In this document: in pieces, positions 27,443-35,077 of the stretch
How positions within the stretch are numbered: position 1 is the stretch's first letter
Layout of the letters: every line of letters begins with the position of its first letter
NCBI GenBank assembly: GCA_040757695.1
Contig: JBFLWK010000011.1
Span: 1-57,651, forward strand
Source of the DNA: Elusimicrobiota bacterium
GTDB taxonomy: Bacteria; Elusimicrobiota; UBA8919
DNA length: 57,651 nt
Direction: 5' to 3'
The notes under the pieces: model-generated
Told to the model about the DNA's origin: nothing
Seen by the model: only the letters and a program-made list of their open reading frames with translations
The model's database searches: none
Position numbers and translations under genes: made by a program

Positions 27443-29358
27443 AGGGTTACCTCCGAACGGACAATGGTTGCAAGTTTTTCTGCTTCTAATTCATCAAGAT
27501 GATAATATTTTGCATCGCAATTCTGGGCAAATTCTTTTGCTAAACCAAGACGGGGATAACCAGATTCTGTATCTATAACGATTGTGTGCAGATTCCTCTT
27601 TTTTATTTCTTCAGCACAGGTTTTGAGTTCACTCAATATATTCCCTTTTGTTGAAACATTTCCTTTGCCGTCAGTTATCAGCACCAGTATAGGAATTAAA
27701 TTATCGTTTTTGACAATTTCGTTTTTAATTGTTTCTATCCCTCTAATAATCCCTGCAGGCAAAGGAGTTTTTCCACCAGTGGGTAGTTCTCTAAGCCGCT
27801 TTACTGCCAGATCTTTACTTCTTGTAGGTGGAAGCAAAGTATACGCATCTTCGTTTCTGAAAGCAATCATAGCAACTCTATCCCGTTTTCGATAAGCTTC
27901 CGTAAGTAATGAAAGGATAGCTCCTTTTGCTGACTTCATTCTTTCCTTTGCTCCCATAGAGCCACTTGCATCTACAACAAAGGTAATTAAAGATGCACTT
28001 TTGGCTACTCTTATCTTCTCACGAATATCTTCCATTTCTATTTTGAACTCACCATTTTTGCTCCTGCCAGCAGCAGCTCTAACTGTTGCATCAATGGCAA
28101 TATCTTTAATTTTTTCCTGAGGTATTTTTGCTTTTATGTATTTGCCCTGTTTTGATTTTGTTAGTGTTTTTGAACTTCTGCCCATTGATCTCCGATAAAC
28201 CTTGTCTTTTCTCCTCTCAAGAATCTTTTCTGCCTTTACGATTGCACCTATATCAAAAACCTCTTCTTTTGGGATTTGAGCTTCTAAACTAGATTTTTTT
28301 CCTTCCGGTTTCACTTTTTGTGCTTCTCTTGACTTTCCAAAAGCTTGTTTCAGTTTTTCCTTACTAATTTCGGGCTTTTCAAATGGTTGCTTCCTCATTC
28401 GGTGTTCAAGGCTAAATTCCAACGCTTCAAGAACATCTGCTTCTATTACTTTTCTTCTTCCATTAAAAGCGGCAATAGCCTTTGCAGTCTTAGTAGTAAT
28501 AATATCAGCCCTTAAACCATCTACAGCAAAATCTATGCATACCTGACTTATCATTGATAGAAATTTATCAGAGATACGAACACCCGTTAGGAGTTTCCTT
28601 GCCTGCAATATTTTCTGACGGAGTTCAGCTTGGGCTTTTTCAAATTCTTTTTCAAACAAGAAATGCTCTCTATCAAATTTTTCACGGAGTTTCACAACCT
28701 TAATCCTTTGGTTTTTATCTTCAATTCTTTCAACTCTAACGCTCAAGCCAAACCTGTCTAAAAGCTGTGGCCTGAGTTCTCCTTCTTCAGGATTCATTGT
28801 TCCGATAAGAATAAATTTAGACGGATGATAGACACTTATACCTTCTCTTTCTACAACATTCACTCCCATTGCTGCAGCATCTAAAAGAACATCAGCAATA
28901 TGATCATCTAATAAATTAACCTCATCAATATATAATATCCCTCTGTTTGCTTCAGCAAGTATCCCTGGTTCAAGGGCTCTTATACCATCCCTTAAAGCCT
29001 TTTCAATGTTCAAAGCTCCAATTACCCTATCTTCAGTCGCGTTGATTGGCAGGTCTATCACAAGCATCTTCCTTTTTTTAATCGGTAATCTTTTACCGGC
29101 TTTTTTTCTTTCCTGGCAGGTTTTACACATCTCTTTCAAATTATGAGGATTACAACTGAAGGGGCAATCAGCAACCACTTCTACTTCTGGAAGCAAATCA
29201 GCAAGTGACCTTACTGCTGTAGATTTTGCCGTTCCCTTTTCGCCTCTTATCAATACACCGCCAATCTTCCAATCAATTGCATTCAATAAAAGGGACTTCT
29301 TCATTTTTTCCTGTCCTACAATAGCGCTAAATGGATAAATCACATGTTTATGATGCAT
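27439..29358 (-). CDS. ChlI-ChlD fusion, AAA+ and vWA chelatase motor
   Basis: ATPase partner of the CobN/BchH subunit. AAA+ domain: Walker [10 protein letters not shown], Walker [33 protein letters not shown] Cys cluster (CPFSCNP...CKTC) lies near the start. A basic linker (about 340-450) leads to a vWA domain with [16 protein letters not shown] use ATG 29358, with AAGGAG 11 bases upstream; a GTG at 29370 lies too close to that site. Bacterial cobaltochelatases of the CobN + ChlID type have this architecture. Confidence 0.9.
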   Translation of the reverse strand: MHHKHVIYPFSAIVGQEKMKKSLLLNAIDWKIGGVLIRGEKGTAKSTAVRSLADLLPEVEVVADCPFSCNPHNLKEMCKTCQERKKAGKRLPIKKRKMLVIDLPINATEDRVIGALNIEKALRDGIRALEPGILAEANRGILYIDEVNLLDDHIADVLLDAAAMGVNVVEREGISVYHPSKFILIGTMNPEEGELRPQLLDRFGLSVRVERIEDKNQRIKVVKLREKFDREHFLFEKEFEKAQAELRQKILQARKLLTGVRISDKFLSMISQVCIDFAVDGLRADIITTKTAKAIAAFNGRRKVIEADVLEALEFSLEHRMRKQPFEKPEISKEKLKQAFGKSREAQKVKPEGKKSSLEAQIPKEEVFDIGAIVKAEKILERRKDKVYRRSMGRSSKTLTKSKQGKYIKAKIPQEKIKDIAIDATVRAAAGRSKNGEFKIEMEDIREKIRVAKSASLITFVVDASGSMGAKERMKSAKGAILSLLTEAYRKRDRVAMIAFRNEDAYTLLPPTRSKDLAVKRLRELPTGGKTPLPAGIIRGIETIKNEIVKNDNLIPILVLITDGKGNVSTKGNILSELKTCAEEIKKRNLHTIVIDTESGYPRLGLAKEFAQNCDAKYYHLDELEAEKLATIVRSEVTL

Positions 29359-29399
29359 TTTTATTTCCACTCCTTATGGATATTATGTTTTTCTAATTC

Positions 29400-29427
29400 G
29401 TGTTACTATCAAACAAAAAAATAATAC
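29400..29427 (-). promoter_or_regulatory. NikR-type operator before the chelatase operon
   Basis: Read on the minus strand: GTATTAT-N14-GTAACAC. One half is a perfect GTAACAC, the other matches GTGTTAC at five of seven bases. It lies in the 70-base gap between nikR and the ChlI-ChlD gene, about 40-70 bases before the start codon. Confidence 0.65.
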
Positions 29428-29430
29428 TAC

Positions 29431-29844
29431 CTATATTTCTTTACCAGTTGTCGCCATAGTTAAAGAACCGTGTTTTACACCTTTGGTAGATTTTAGTTTA
29501 TCAGCCAGGTTTTCAACTTCTTTAGGATTGCCTTTTACTACAACCATCTCTAAACAATTATCTTCATCTAAATGCACATGCTGAGAAGAAATAATCAAAT
29601 CATGAAACTTGTGTTGAATATTGGTTAAATTATTTACCAGTTCTCTTTTATGGTGATTATAAACCAATGTAATTGTTCCTGCTACTTCTTTACCTTCAAT
29701 CCATTCCTTTTTGACAAAATACTCATTGATTAAATCTCCTATCGCTTTGGACCTGGTAGGATAATTTTTCTCTCCAATCTCTTTATCAAACTTTGTTACA
29801 AGGTCATCATCAAGTGAAATGTTGAACCGTTTCAATTTAGACAT
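29431..29844 (-). CDS. nikR: Nickel-responsive regulator NikR
   Basis: Ribbon-helix-helix repressor (residues 1-45, RFNISLDDDLVTKFD) with a C-terminal ACT-like nickel domain. All four Ni ligands are present at the E. coli spacing: H78, H89, H91 and C97 in QHVHLDEDNCLE. 137 residues is standard. It is transcribed toward the chelatase genes. A NikR-type site overlaps its promoter, so it probably represses itself. AGGGA ribosome site 8 bases before ATG. Confidence 0.95.
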   Translation of the reverse strand: MSKLKRFNISLDDDLVTKFDKEIGEKNYPTRSKAIGDLINEYFVKKEWIEGKEVAGTITLVYNHHKRELVNNLTNIQHKFHDLIISSQHVHLDEDNCLEMVVVKGNPKEVENLADKLKSTKGVKHGSLTMATTGKEI

Positions 29845-29860
29845 TTTTAATTCCCTGTTA

Positions 29861-29906
29861 GTGTTACATTATTTATAATTGTAACATATTAATAAACAAA
29901 AATCAA
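29861..29906 (-). promoter_or_regulatory. nikR promoter with overlapping NikR-type operator
   Basis: Operator GTGTTAC-N13-GTAACAT at 29861-29887 matches the GTGTTAC-N13/14-GTAACAC form I recall for NikR of delta-proteobacteria. A sigma-70 promoter on the minus strand overlaps it: TTGATT at 29901-29906, 17-base spacer, TACAAT at 29878-29883. Nickel-bound NikR would cover the -10 box and start site. Confidence 0.8.
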
Positions 29907-30044
29907 GTCAAATTAAATGTTAATTTTAATTTTGCCATAAGGTTTTTTTCCTTCTGGGAACGTAATCATATTTTTTCTCCTGAAGTTTTTTTTACCGACG
30001 ACCGAAGTTTTGGTTCAGTAAGTCCATATTCTTCTTTGAATTTT

Positions 30045-30434
30045 TTAGGATTTTTTTATCTCCTCCATTTGGATTTCGCCTATTTGGTCTAACAATTCAA
30101 CTATCCGTTTATTAAGTTCCCTTACCTGTTGTATATTCTGACAAAATAGACGATACGCTTCTGTTAATTTCTTTACATTTTCAATCTCGTTTTGTGGAAC
30201 ATATTTGTAGATATTTCTACCTTTGTAAAAACAGGTAAGATATCCGTAATCTTTATATTCTACGTTAGGACTGATTGTTTTTATAGATTGAAGAACCTTC
30301 TGCCCTTTGACCCGAGCTCGGAAAATTAAACAGGCCGGTAACATCCTGCCTGTCATCTCACACCGCCTTTCCGCATATTGCCGCCTTTGCCTTAATTTAC
30401 TTATTTCATTCATTAAATCCTGTTTTCTGTCCAT
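30045..30434 (-). CDS. DUF6788-like coiled-coil protein
   Basis: 129 residues: helical N-terminus (SKLRQRRQYAERRCEM), a short beta part (YGYLTCFYKGRNIYKYVP), then a helical tail. This resembles DUF6788, often found near transposases or as orphan genes; no transposase is seen here. After the final AAAAAAA run the other frame stays open for 25 codons (NPKKFKEEYGLTEPKLRSS), so slippage or an indel could extend it. A perfect 11-bp palindrome lies just upstream. Function unknown. Confidence 0.6.
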   Translation of the reverse strand: MDRKQDLMNEISKLRQRRQYAERRCEMTGRMLPACLIFRARVKGQKVLQSIKTISPNVEYKDYGYLTCFYKGRNIYKYVPQNEIENVKKLTEAYRLFCQNIQQVRELNKRIVELLDQIGEIQMEEIKKS

Positions 30435-30463
30435 CCCATCACCCCCCTATATTTTTATTGTAC

Positions 30464-30489
30464 ATTAGTAATATATTTATATTACTAAT
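30464..30489. promoter_or_regulatory. Perfect inverted repeat upstream of the DUF6788-like gene
   Basis: ATTAGTAATAT and its reverse complement flank ATTT: 11-bp perfect arms, starting 30 bases before the gene start. The AT-rich arms suit an operator overlapping a promoter. No T-run of terminator type. Possible autoregulation. Confidence 0.5.
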
Positions 30490-30769
30490 ACTATTTTAGC
30501 AAAAAAACAATAGGGTGTCAAGCCCTGCAAAAAAATTTTCGCTTTTACCGACCGTACCTATCCCTTATGGCAAATCTTGAGTGACTGTCTCTAACCCAGC
30601 CATTTTATCGTTACCGATTGTCATTCCGAATTCAATATGTCATTCCCGTGTAAACGGGAATCCATAAATAAAGTTCCAATCGGATTGGGAATAACCTCCG
30701 TGTTATCTACGGACCCAAAAAGGACCTATCCCATTTTTCCTTTTTTCCCAGATATAATCTTGCTTTTTG
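30490..30769. repeat. Gap with dispersed repeats
   Basis: No gene seen. ATTCCCGT-GTAA-ACGGGAAT at 30642-30661 is the intergenic form of the palindrome found inside the mod gene. TTCCAATCGGATTGGGAA follows near 30673-30690. The rest is low-complexity sequence with CATTCC-type repeat starts. Confidence 0.65.
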
Positions 30770-31300
30770 TTATTTAAGTTTTGCCCCACACTTGTCACAA
30801 AATCTTGCGTTTTTGGGGTTTTTAGAACCACATTGAGGACAATAAATAACTTCATTATCATATTCCAGTTTTTTCTTTTTAACTGGCGTATAAGTGCTTA
30901 TCCTATAAATACCGGGCAAAGGACAGGTAAATTCAAACACTATATCATCATCTATATCATAATCTTCTGCACTATATTTGTAATTATCAGAAAGAAAAAA
31001 AGTAATCCTGTGACTCCCGGGTGTTATTTTGATTCTTTTTTCTTCTCCGAACAGTATAGGAAATTTTGCATCAACAGATTGTACATTCATCCCATCAATT
31101 CTAATCCCGGCTATTTTAACTTTTTTTACTCCACCGAAAAGAGTTTTATATGACATTTTATTTTTTATTGTCATTACAACTCCATTTTGTGGTTCTTGGT
31201 AAACCTCTTGTTTGCCAAACCAACTAAACTCTTCTTGTATACCAGCACATCCAGACAACAAACCAACTGCTAAAAAACCAACACAAATAATTGAACCCAT
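30770..31300 (-). CDS. Lipoprotein with a C-terminal zinc ribbon
   Basis: Signal MGSIICVGFLAVGLLSGC with lipobox LSGC, so it is probably lipidated and exported. The middle has beta-rich sequence (GVKKVKIAGIRIDG, ITPGSHRITFFLSDN) like a PEGA-type surface domain. The last 30 residues hold CPQCGSKN...FCDKCG, a double-CxxC zinc ribbon. I start at ATG 31300 after GGAGG; a TTG at 31330 would add ten residues before the signal. Gene ends of the neighbour at 31331 make it the second gene of a pair. Function unknown. Confidence 0.75.
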   Translation of the reverse strand: MGSIICVGFLAVGLLSGCAGIQEEFSWFGKQEVYQEPQNGVVMTIKNKMSYKTLFGGVKKVKIAGIRIDGMNVQSVDAKFPILFGEEKRIKITPGSHRITFFLSDNYKYSAEDYDIDDDIVFEFTCPLPGIYRISTYTPVKKKKLEYDNEVIYCPQCGSKNPKNARFCDKCGAKLK

Positions 31301-31330
31301 AAACTCATCTACCTCCTTTTTCCCGCACAA

Positions 31331-32527
31331 TTAAAAACTAAAAACAAGACCAATATCTAAAGTCGGACCTGAAAAATTTAATTCAAAAGGAACATTAGTT
31401 GTTAAAAGTACCTTTTGACCATACGGATTTGTTAGATCTTCAATATTGGCAAATAGATATCCTAAATTTATAAACCCGCCTATACTGGCTTTTTCGTCTA
31501 AGTATCCTTCCCATCCACCTTTCAGCGTGAAACCGATAGCAGAACCTTTACAGGTGTCATTATATACTAAACTACCTATTGTAATTTGTTCCTCATAATT
31601 GCCTGATACACTGACCGGTCCGCCTCCAAGATAAAAAGAGCTTTTTTTATCACCCGATTCAAGTAATAATTCACCACCAACCAATATGCCCTTAACCGTG
31701 ATATCCATATATCCTTTATTATAGTAGGAACCATATTCAAAATCAAAATTTGTACCACCTTTTATACTTTCAATATATGGCTTTATTGAATAAGTTTCTG
31801 AAAGTTTAAGTTTGAATGCACCACCCCAACCATAGATTTCAGTCAACTCATCAGTTTTTGTGATTCCAGAAAAAAGAGCTTTAATATATTCATTTACTCT
31901 ATCCATTTTTACACTTTGTAATATCCAGTATATTTGAAAATTTGTACGACGAAGTATTTCATCTTTTGTTGGAATTGTATCTTTGACTAAAGAAGATGGG
32001 TTAGAAGATGTTTGCATCTGAGATGGTTCAATTTGTTCTTCTCGGGCAGGAGCATAATCTCCTGAGTTTTGTAATTGCCCACCACAAAATGCACAATATT
32101 TCGCAGTTGGTTTATTTTTATTACCACAATTTGGACAAATTATTTTTCTTTCTGATTCTAAATCATTAATATTTTCTTCTGCTATTGTAAAACTCCATAA
32201 TTGTGATGGCACACTCCATCTATTACCCTTCTGCACTGCTACTCTCCAAAAATATGTATTTCCTTTTTCAAGATAACCAGAAGGTACTTTATATGGTGGT
32301 GATACATCAGTTTTTTTAAGTACTTTTATCCTGCAGAATTCATCAGTATAAATTGCAATTGTATACGAGTCGGCATCATCTATATCTTCCCAATCCATCG
32401 TAGGTGTTGTTATCTGAACGATTGAACCGTCCAGTGGACTAACAAGTTGTGGTTGTGGGGGTTTTTGTGAAAAAACGAAATTTGAACCTACAACAAACAA
32501 AAGCCAGAAAACAAAATATTTTTTCAT
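31331..32527 (-). CDS. Exported protein: fibronectin-like domain, zinc ribbon, barrel-like C-terminus
   Basis: Signal peptide MKKYFVFWLLFVVGSNFVFSQ. Residues about 25-115 resemble a fibronectin III/Ig repeat (LVSPLDGSIVQITTPTMDWEDI, YFWRVAV). A zinc ribbon CPNCGNKN...YCAFCG follows near 133-150. From about 215 the chain alternates like an outer-membrane beta-barrel and ends in LVFSF, a terminal aromatic typical of such proteins. The next gene also encodes an exported zinc ribbon. A zinc ribbon in an exported protein is unusual. A structured RNA leader precedes the gene. Confidence 0.8.
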   Translation of the reverse strand: MKKYFVFWLLFVVGSNFVFSQKPPQPQLVSPLDGSIVQITTPTMDWEDIDDADSYTIAIYTDEFCRIKVLKKTDVSPPYKVPSGYLEKGNTYFWRVAVQKGNRWSVPSQLWSFTIAEENINDLESERKIICPNCGNKNKPTAKYCAFCGGQLQNSGDYAPAREEQIEPSQMQTSSNPSSLVKDTIPTKDEILRRTNFQIYWILQSVKMDRVNEYIKALFSGITKTDELTEIYGWGGAFKLKLSETYSIKPYIESIKGGTNFDFEYGSYYNKGYMDITVKGILVGGELLLESGDKKSSFYLGGGPVSVSGNYEEQITIGSLVYNDTCKGSAIGFTLKGGWEGYLDEKASIGGFINLGYLFANIEDLTNPYGQKVLLTTNVPFELNFSGPTLDIGLVFSF

Positions 32528-32550
32528 AACTACTCCTTGCCCATGAAAAC

Positions 32551-32656
32551 AAAAAGGGCGACAAATTCACCCTCAGTAACCAGTCAGGAAAACTGAGAAA
32601 TGACCGTCGCCCATCAGCGACAGCCATTTCCTTACTGACTGGTTAGAGGATTTTTT
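32551..32656 (-). promoter_or_regulatory. Structured leader RNA with intrinsic terminator (riboswitch-like)
   Basis: On the minus-strand RNA: a 10-bp stem AACCAGTCAG (32635-32644)/CTGACTGGTT (32578-32587) encloses GAAATG/CATTTC (32625-32630/32597-32602) and GTCGC/GCGAC (32617-32621/32606-32610). Then GGGTGA-ATTTG-TCGCCC followed by five T's (32551-32572) forms a terminator ending 23 bases before the start codon. GGGCGAC at 32606-32612 can also pair perfectly with GTCGCCC of the terminator (32556-32562), giving two exclusive folds. I do not match it to a known riboswitch class. Confidence 0.7.
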
Positions 32657-32718
32657 CCTCTTTAAGGAAATACTGTTAAAAAATAGTACAAAAAACAAAG
32701 AACGATTTTATTCAAAAT

Positions 32719-33102
32719 CTATTTGATTAAACTTTTAATTTTTTCTAAAACTTTTCTTGCCGACTCAATAGCCTCTGTTGCTTTATCTTTGCTGAATTCT
32801 ATAGCAAATGGGTATCGGGTCGGTATGTATAGTTTATCAAGAGTTTCTAACTTTTCTATTATATCAGTTAAGGAATTATCATATTTTAAGCAATCTTTTA
32901 GCAATTCCTTTAATGGATGAATTTTTCTTGGCACTTCTCTATAATAAACCAAGAATGCTTTTAATGATTTTTCAGCTATTTGTTGACAATGAAAACAAAT
33001 ATCAGCATAAAATTCACTTGTATTCAACAAATGTTCTGCTACTGCTAAATCTTGTTCTGCTTTTTTTAACCAATCGCTTGCTGATAGAATATCATTTTTC
33101 AT
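32719..33102 (-). CDS. HEPN-domain protein, second HEPN/MNT pair
   Basis: 127 residues with the HEPN pattern: SDWLKKAEQDLAVAEHLL, CFHCQQIAEKSLKAFLVY and LDKLYIPTRYPFA. It overlaps the MNT gene by 11 bases. Toxin-like or substrate partner of the nucleotidyltransferase. It differs clearly from the HEPN protein at 17194-17598, so the two pairs are not recent copies. Confidence 0.87.
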   Translation of the reverse strand: MKNDILSASDWLKKAEQDLAVAEHLLNTSEFYADICFHCQQIAEKSLKAFLVYYREVPRKIHPLKELLKDCLKYDNSLTDIIEKLETLDKLYIPTRYPFAIEFSKDKATEAIESARKVLEKIKSLIK

Positions 33103-33412
33103 ATAATATTTTTCCCTCTCTCAATATAACTTCTGCAAAAAGCCGTTCTTCAAATTGCATTTTTTGGAATTCTTCGGGAGTCAACACAATTGGTTCCACC
33201 GGTAAAGGATTGTTTCTTAACAATTTTAGCACTTCGCCAATCCTATCAAATATGTCTTTATCAGTTTTTTTAATTATTAAAAGATCTATATCTGACTGTT
33301 CAGTGAATTCGCCTCTTGCTGCAGAACCATAAAGTATAATCTTTTCCGGTTCGTATCCAATTATGTCATTTATTGTCTGCTGTAAGTTAGATTGCCAAGT
33401 ATTCGTTCCCAC
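33092..33412 (-). CDS. MNT-type nucleotidyltransferase, second HEPN/MNT pair
   Basis: Signature IILYGSAARGEFTEQSDIDLLII with GS and DxD. I place the start at GTG 33412, which has GGGAG seven bases upstream; a TTG at 33475 would add an odd hydrophobic stretch. Partner of the overlapping HEPN gene, probably its antitoxin. Confidence 0.85.
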   Translation of the reverse strand: MGTNTWQSNLQQTINDIIGYEPEKIILYGSAARGEFTEQSDIDLLIIKKTDKDIFDRIGEVLKLLRNNPLPVEPIVLTPEEFQKMQFEERLFAEVILREGKILYEK

Positions 33413-33502
33413 AAATTTTCTCCCAACTCCAATTTTTATATTTTTAATTGTATAAAAAAGATTGCAAAAAAGCAAGATAAAAACTTTGCTTCTGAACGAC
33501 GG

Positions 33503-34993
33503 CTATTTTTCCTTTGTGATATTCACAATCCTGCTTTCAAGTTGTGCTTTTATCGGTGAGTAACTTTTTACAAATTGAATTTGAGCATCTCTGTCTATAA
33601 TTCCGGTATCACGAATCTCTTTTCCTTTTTTGAATGTATCAAATCCGTCGCCGCCTTTCGCAACAAATGAGTTGGTAGCAACTTTATAGTATTTTTTCGG
33701 ATTTATCGGCTGGTTCCTAACGGTAATCTCAACAACTTTATCAGCCGCTTTTCTGTTTCTATCATACTTGAATTTCAAGCCCGCTACCTGAAGCATCCCG
33801 AACCTGCCGGAGACGGAACTTTCTAAAATCTCTTTTATCTGCGAACCTGTAAGTTTCATCGTAAAAATCGTATTGCCAAACGGTGAAAGTTCGTAGAGGT
33901 TTCTCAAAGTAATTTTACCTTCTGGCAGGTCAGCCCGAATCCCGCCGGCGTTCTGGAAAGCGATATCCGAATTCGTTATTTTTCTGAATACATCCGCCTG
34001 CCAGTTACCCAGCGGAATTTCGCCGTTTTTATCCGTTACAGAATGTGAAAGTTTCTGTGCCGATGAACCTATAATACTTTCCATTTTGGCAGAAATTTGC
34101 TCGGTAAGTTTTCCAATTTTCGTTTTAAGTTCTGTGTCCTCGCCAAGTTTCTTTCTGTTTAATGGTATCAATTTGTATTTTTTACTGACGATTTTTCCTT
34201 TTCTTATTTTTATTACTATTTGGCCAACGCATTTTCCGTAGCAACCTGCTTGAACAATCATTGTATTTTTTACCAGAATCGGCTTTTTCAAGAAATTATG
34301 TGTATGACCACCAATAATAATATCAATACCATCAGTGTTTTCGGCTAAAAAAACATCGTCTTCAAACTCACCTTCTTTTGCAAGTCCAATATGGGTTAAT
34401 GCAACAACGACATCACATTTTTGTTTCAGAAGCGGGATATAATTTTTGGCAACATCTGTTTCTTTCCGGAATTCTAATCCCCGACGGACTTCCGGCATCG
34501 TGATATACGGCATTGCAGAAGTAGTCAGTCCAAGCACGCCTATTCTTACACCGTAAATTTCTTTTATATAATACGGCTCAAGCCATTTTACGATATTCTT
34601 CGTTTTCTTATCAATAACATTTGCACCCAATACTGAAAAGTTTGCCATTTCTACAAGTTTTTTTAACCGCTTCTGTCCTTTGTCAAACTCGTGATTACCA
34701 ACTGTAAGCGTATCGTATCCAAGTTCATTCATTACTTTTACACAAACCTCGCCATTTGTTAAATCGCCTTCCGGTGTGCCTTGAAAAATATCACCTGCAT
34801 CAAGCAAAATATACGGCTTTTGTTGTGATTTCAAGAAATTGGACAGAACCGTACTTGTTTCTATATGCCCGTGAACATCATTAGTATGAAAAATAACAAT
34901 CTTTGTAGTAGCCAGTTCAACTGAATAGAAAAAATACAAGCCAACTACAATTGCAACTACAAGAATACCAATTAGTTTTCTTAAATTTTTCAT
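33503..34993 (-). CDS. 5'-nucleotidase/2',3'-cyclic phosphodiesterase family (UshA-like)
   Basis: Exported metallophosphoesterase. An N-terminal signal or anchor (LIGILVVAIVVGLYFFYS) is followed by the metal site: IFHTNDVHGH, LLDAGDIFQG, VGNHEFDKG and GGHTHNF. The C-terminal 5'-nucleotidase domain has NAGGIRADLPEG, LYELSPFGNTI and FVAKGGDGFDTF. 496 residues is normal. It likely hydrolyses nucleotides outside the cytoplasm. Its promoter places the transcript start about 4 bases before the ATG. Confidence 0.93.
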   Translation of the reverse strand: MKNLRKLIGILVVAIVVGLYFFYSVELATTKIVIFHTNDVHGHIETSTVLSNFLKSQQKPYILLDAGDIFQGTPEGDLTNGEVCVKVMNELGYDTLTVGNHEFDKGQKRLKKLVEMANFSVLGANVIDKKTKNIVKWLEPYYIKEIYGVRIGVLGLTTSAMPYITMPEVRRGLEFRKETDVAKNYIPLLKQKCDVVVALTHIGLAKEGEFEDDVFLAENTDGIDIIIGGHTHNFLKKPILVKNTMIVQAGCYGKCVGQIVIKIRKGKIVSKKYKLIPLNRKKLGEDTELKTKIGKLTEQISAKMESIIGSSAQKLSHSVTDKNGEIPLGNWQADVFRKITNSDIAFQNAGGIRADLPEGKITLRNLYELSPFGNTIFTMKLTGSQIKEILESSVSGRFGMLQVAGLKFKYDRNRKAADKVVEITVRNQPINPKKYYKVATNSFVAKGGDGFDTFKKGKEIRDTGIIDRDAQIQFVKSYSPIKAQLESRIVNITKEK

Positions 34994-35002
34994 AGTATTT
35001 AT

Positions 35003-35031
35003 ATTTTACTTAACAAAGTAGCAAAAATCAA
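35003..35031 (-). promoter_or_regulatory. Sigma-70 promoter of the 5'-nucleotidase gene
   Basis: TTGATT (35026-35031), 17-base spacer, TAAAAT (35003-35008) on the minus strand. The expected start, about 7 bases on, is only 3-4 bases before the ATG at 34993, and no ribosome site fits between. Predicted leaderless mRNA. Confidence 0.65.
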
Positions 35032-35039
35032 CTAAAAAA

Positions 35040-35068
35040 TTGACAAATTGACTTATTTTTTATATAAT
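35040..35068 (+). promoter_or_regulatory. Consensus sigma-70 promoter of the ATP-cone kinase gene
   Basis: TTGACA (35040-35045), exactly 17 bases, TATAAT (35063-35068). The expected start is near 35075, with the ATG at 35078 and no Shine-Dalgarno site, so the mRNA should be leaderless. The promoter overlaps any longer reading frame from TTG 35048, which argues for the ATG start. Confidence 0.85.
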
Positions 35069-35077
35069 TTTTATGCA

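Noticed and set aside
29913-29969. 18-codon minus-strand frame with AGGAG before ATG
   Set aside because: Too short to support, no homology, and it overlaps the nikR promoter region.
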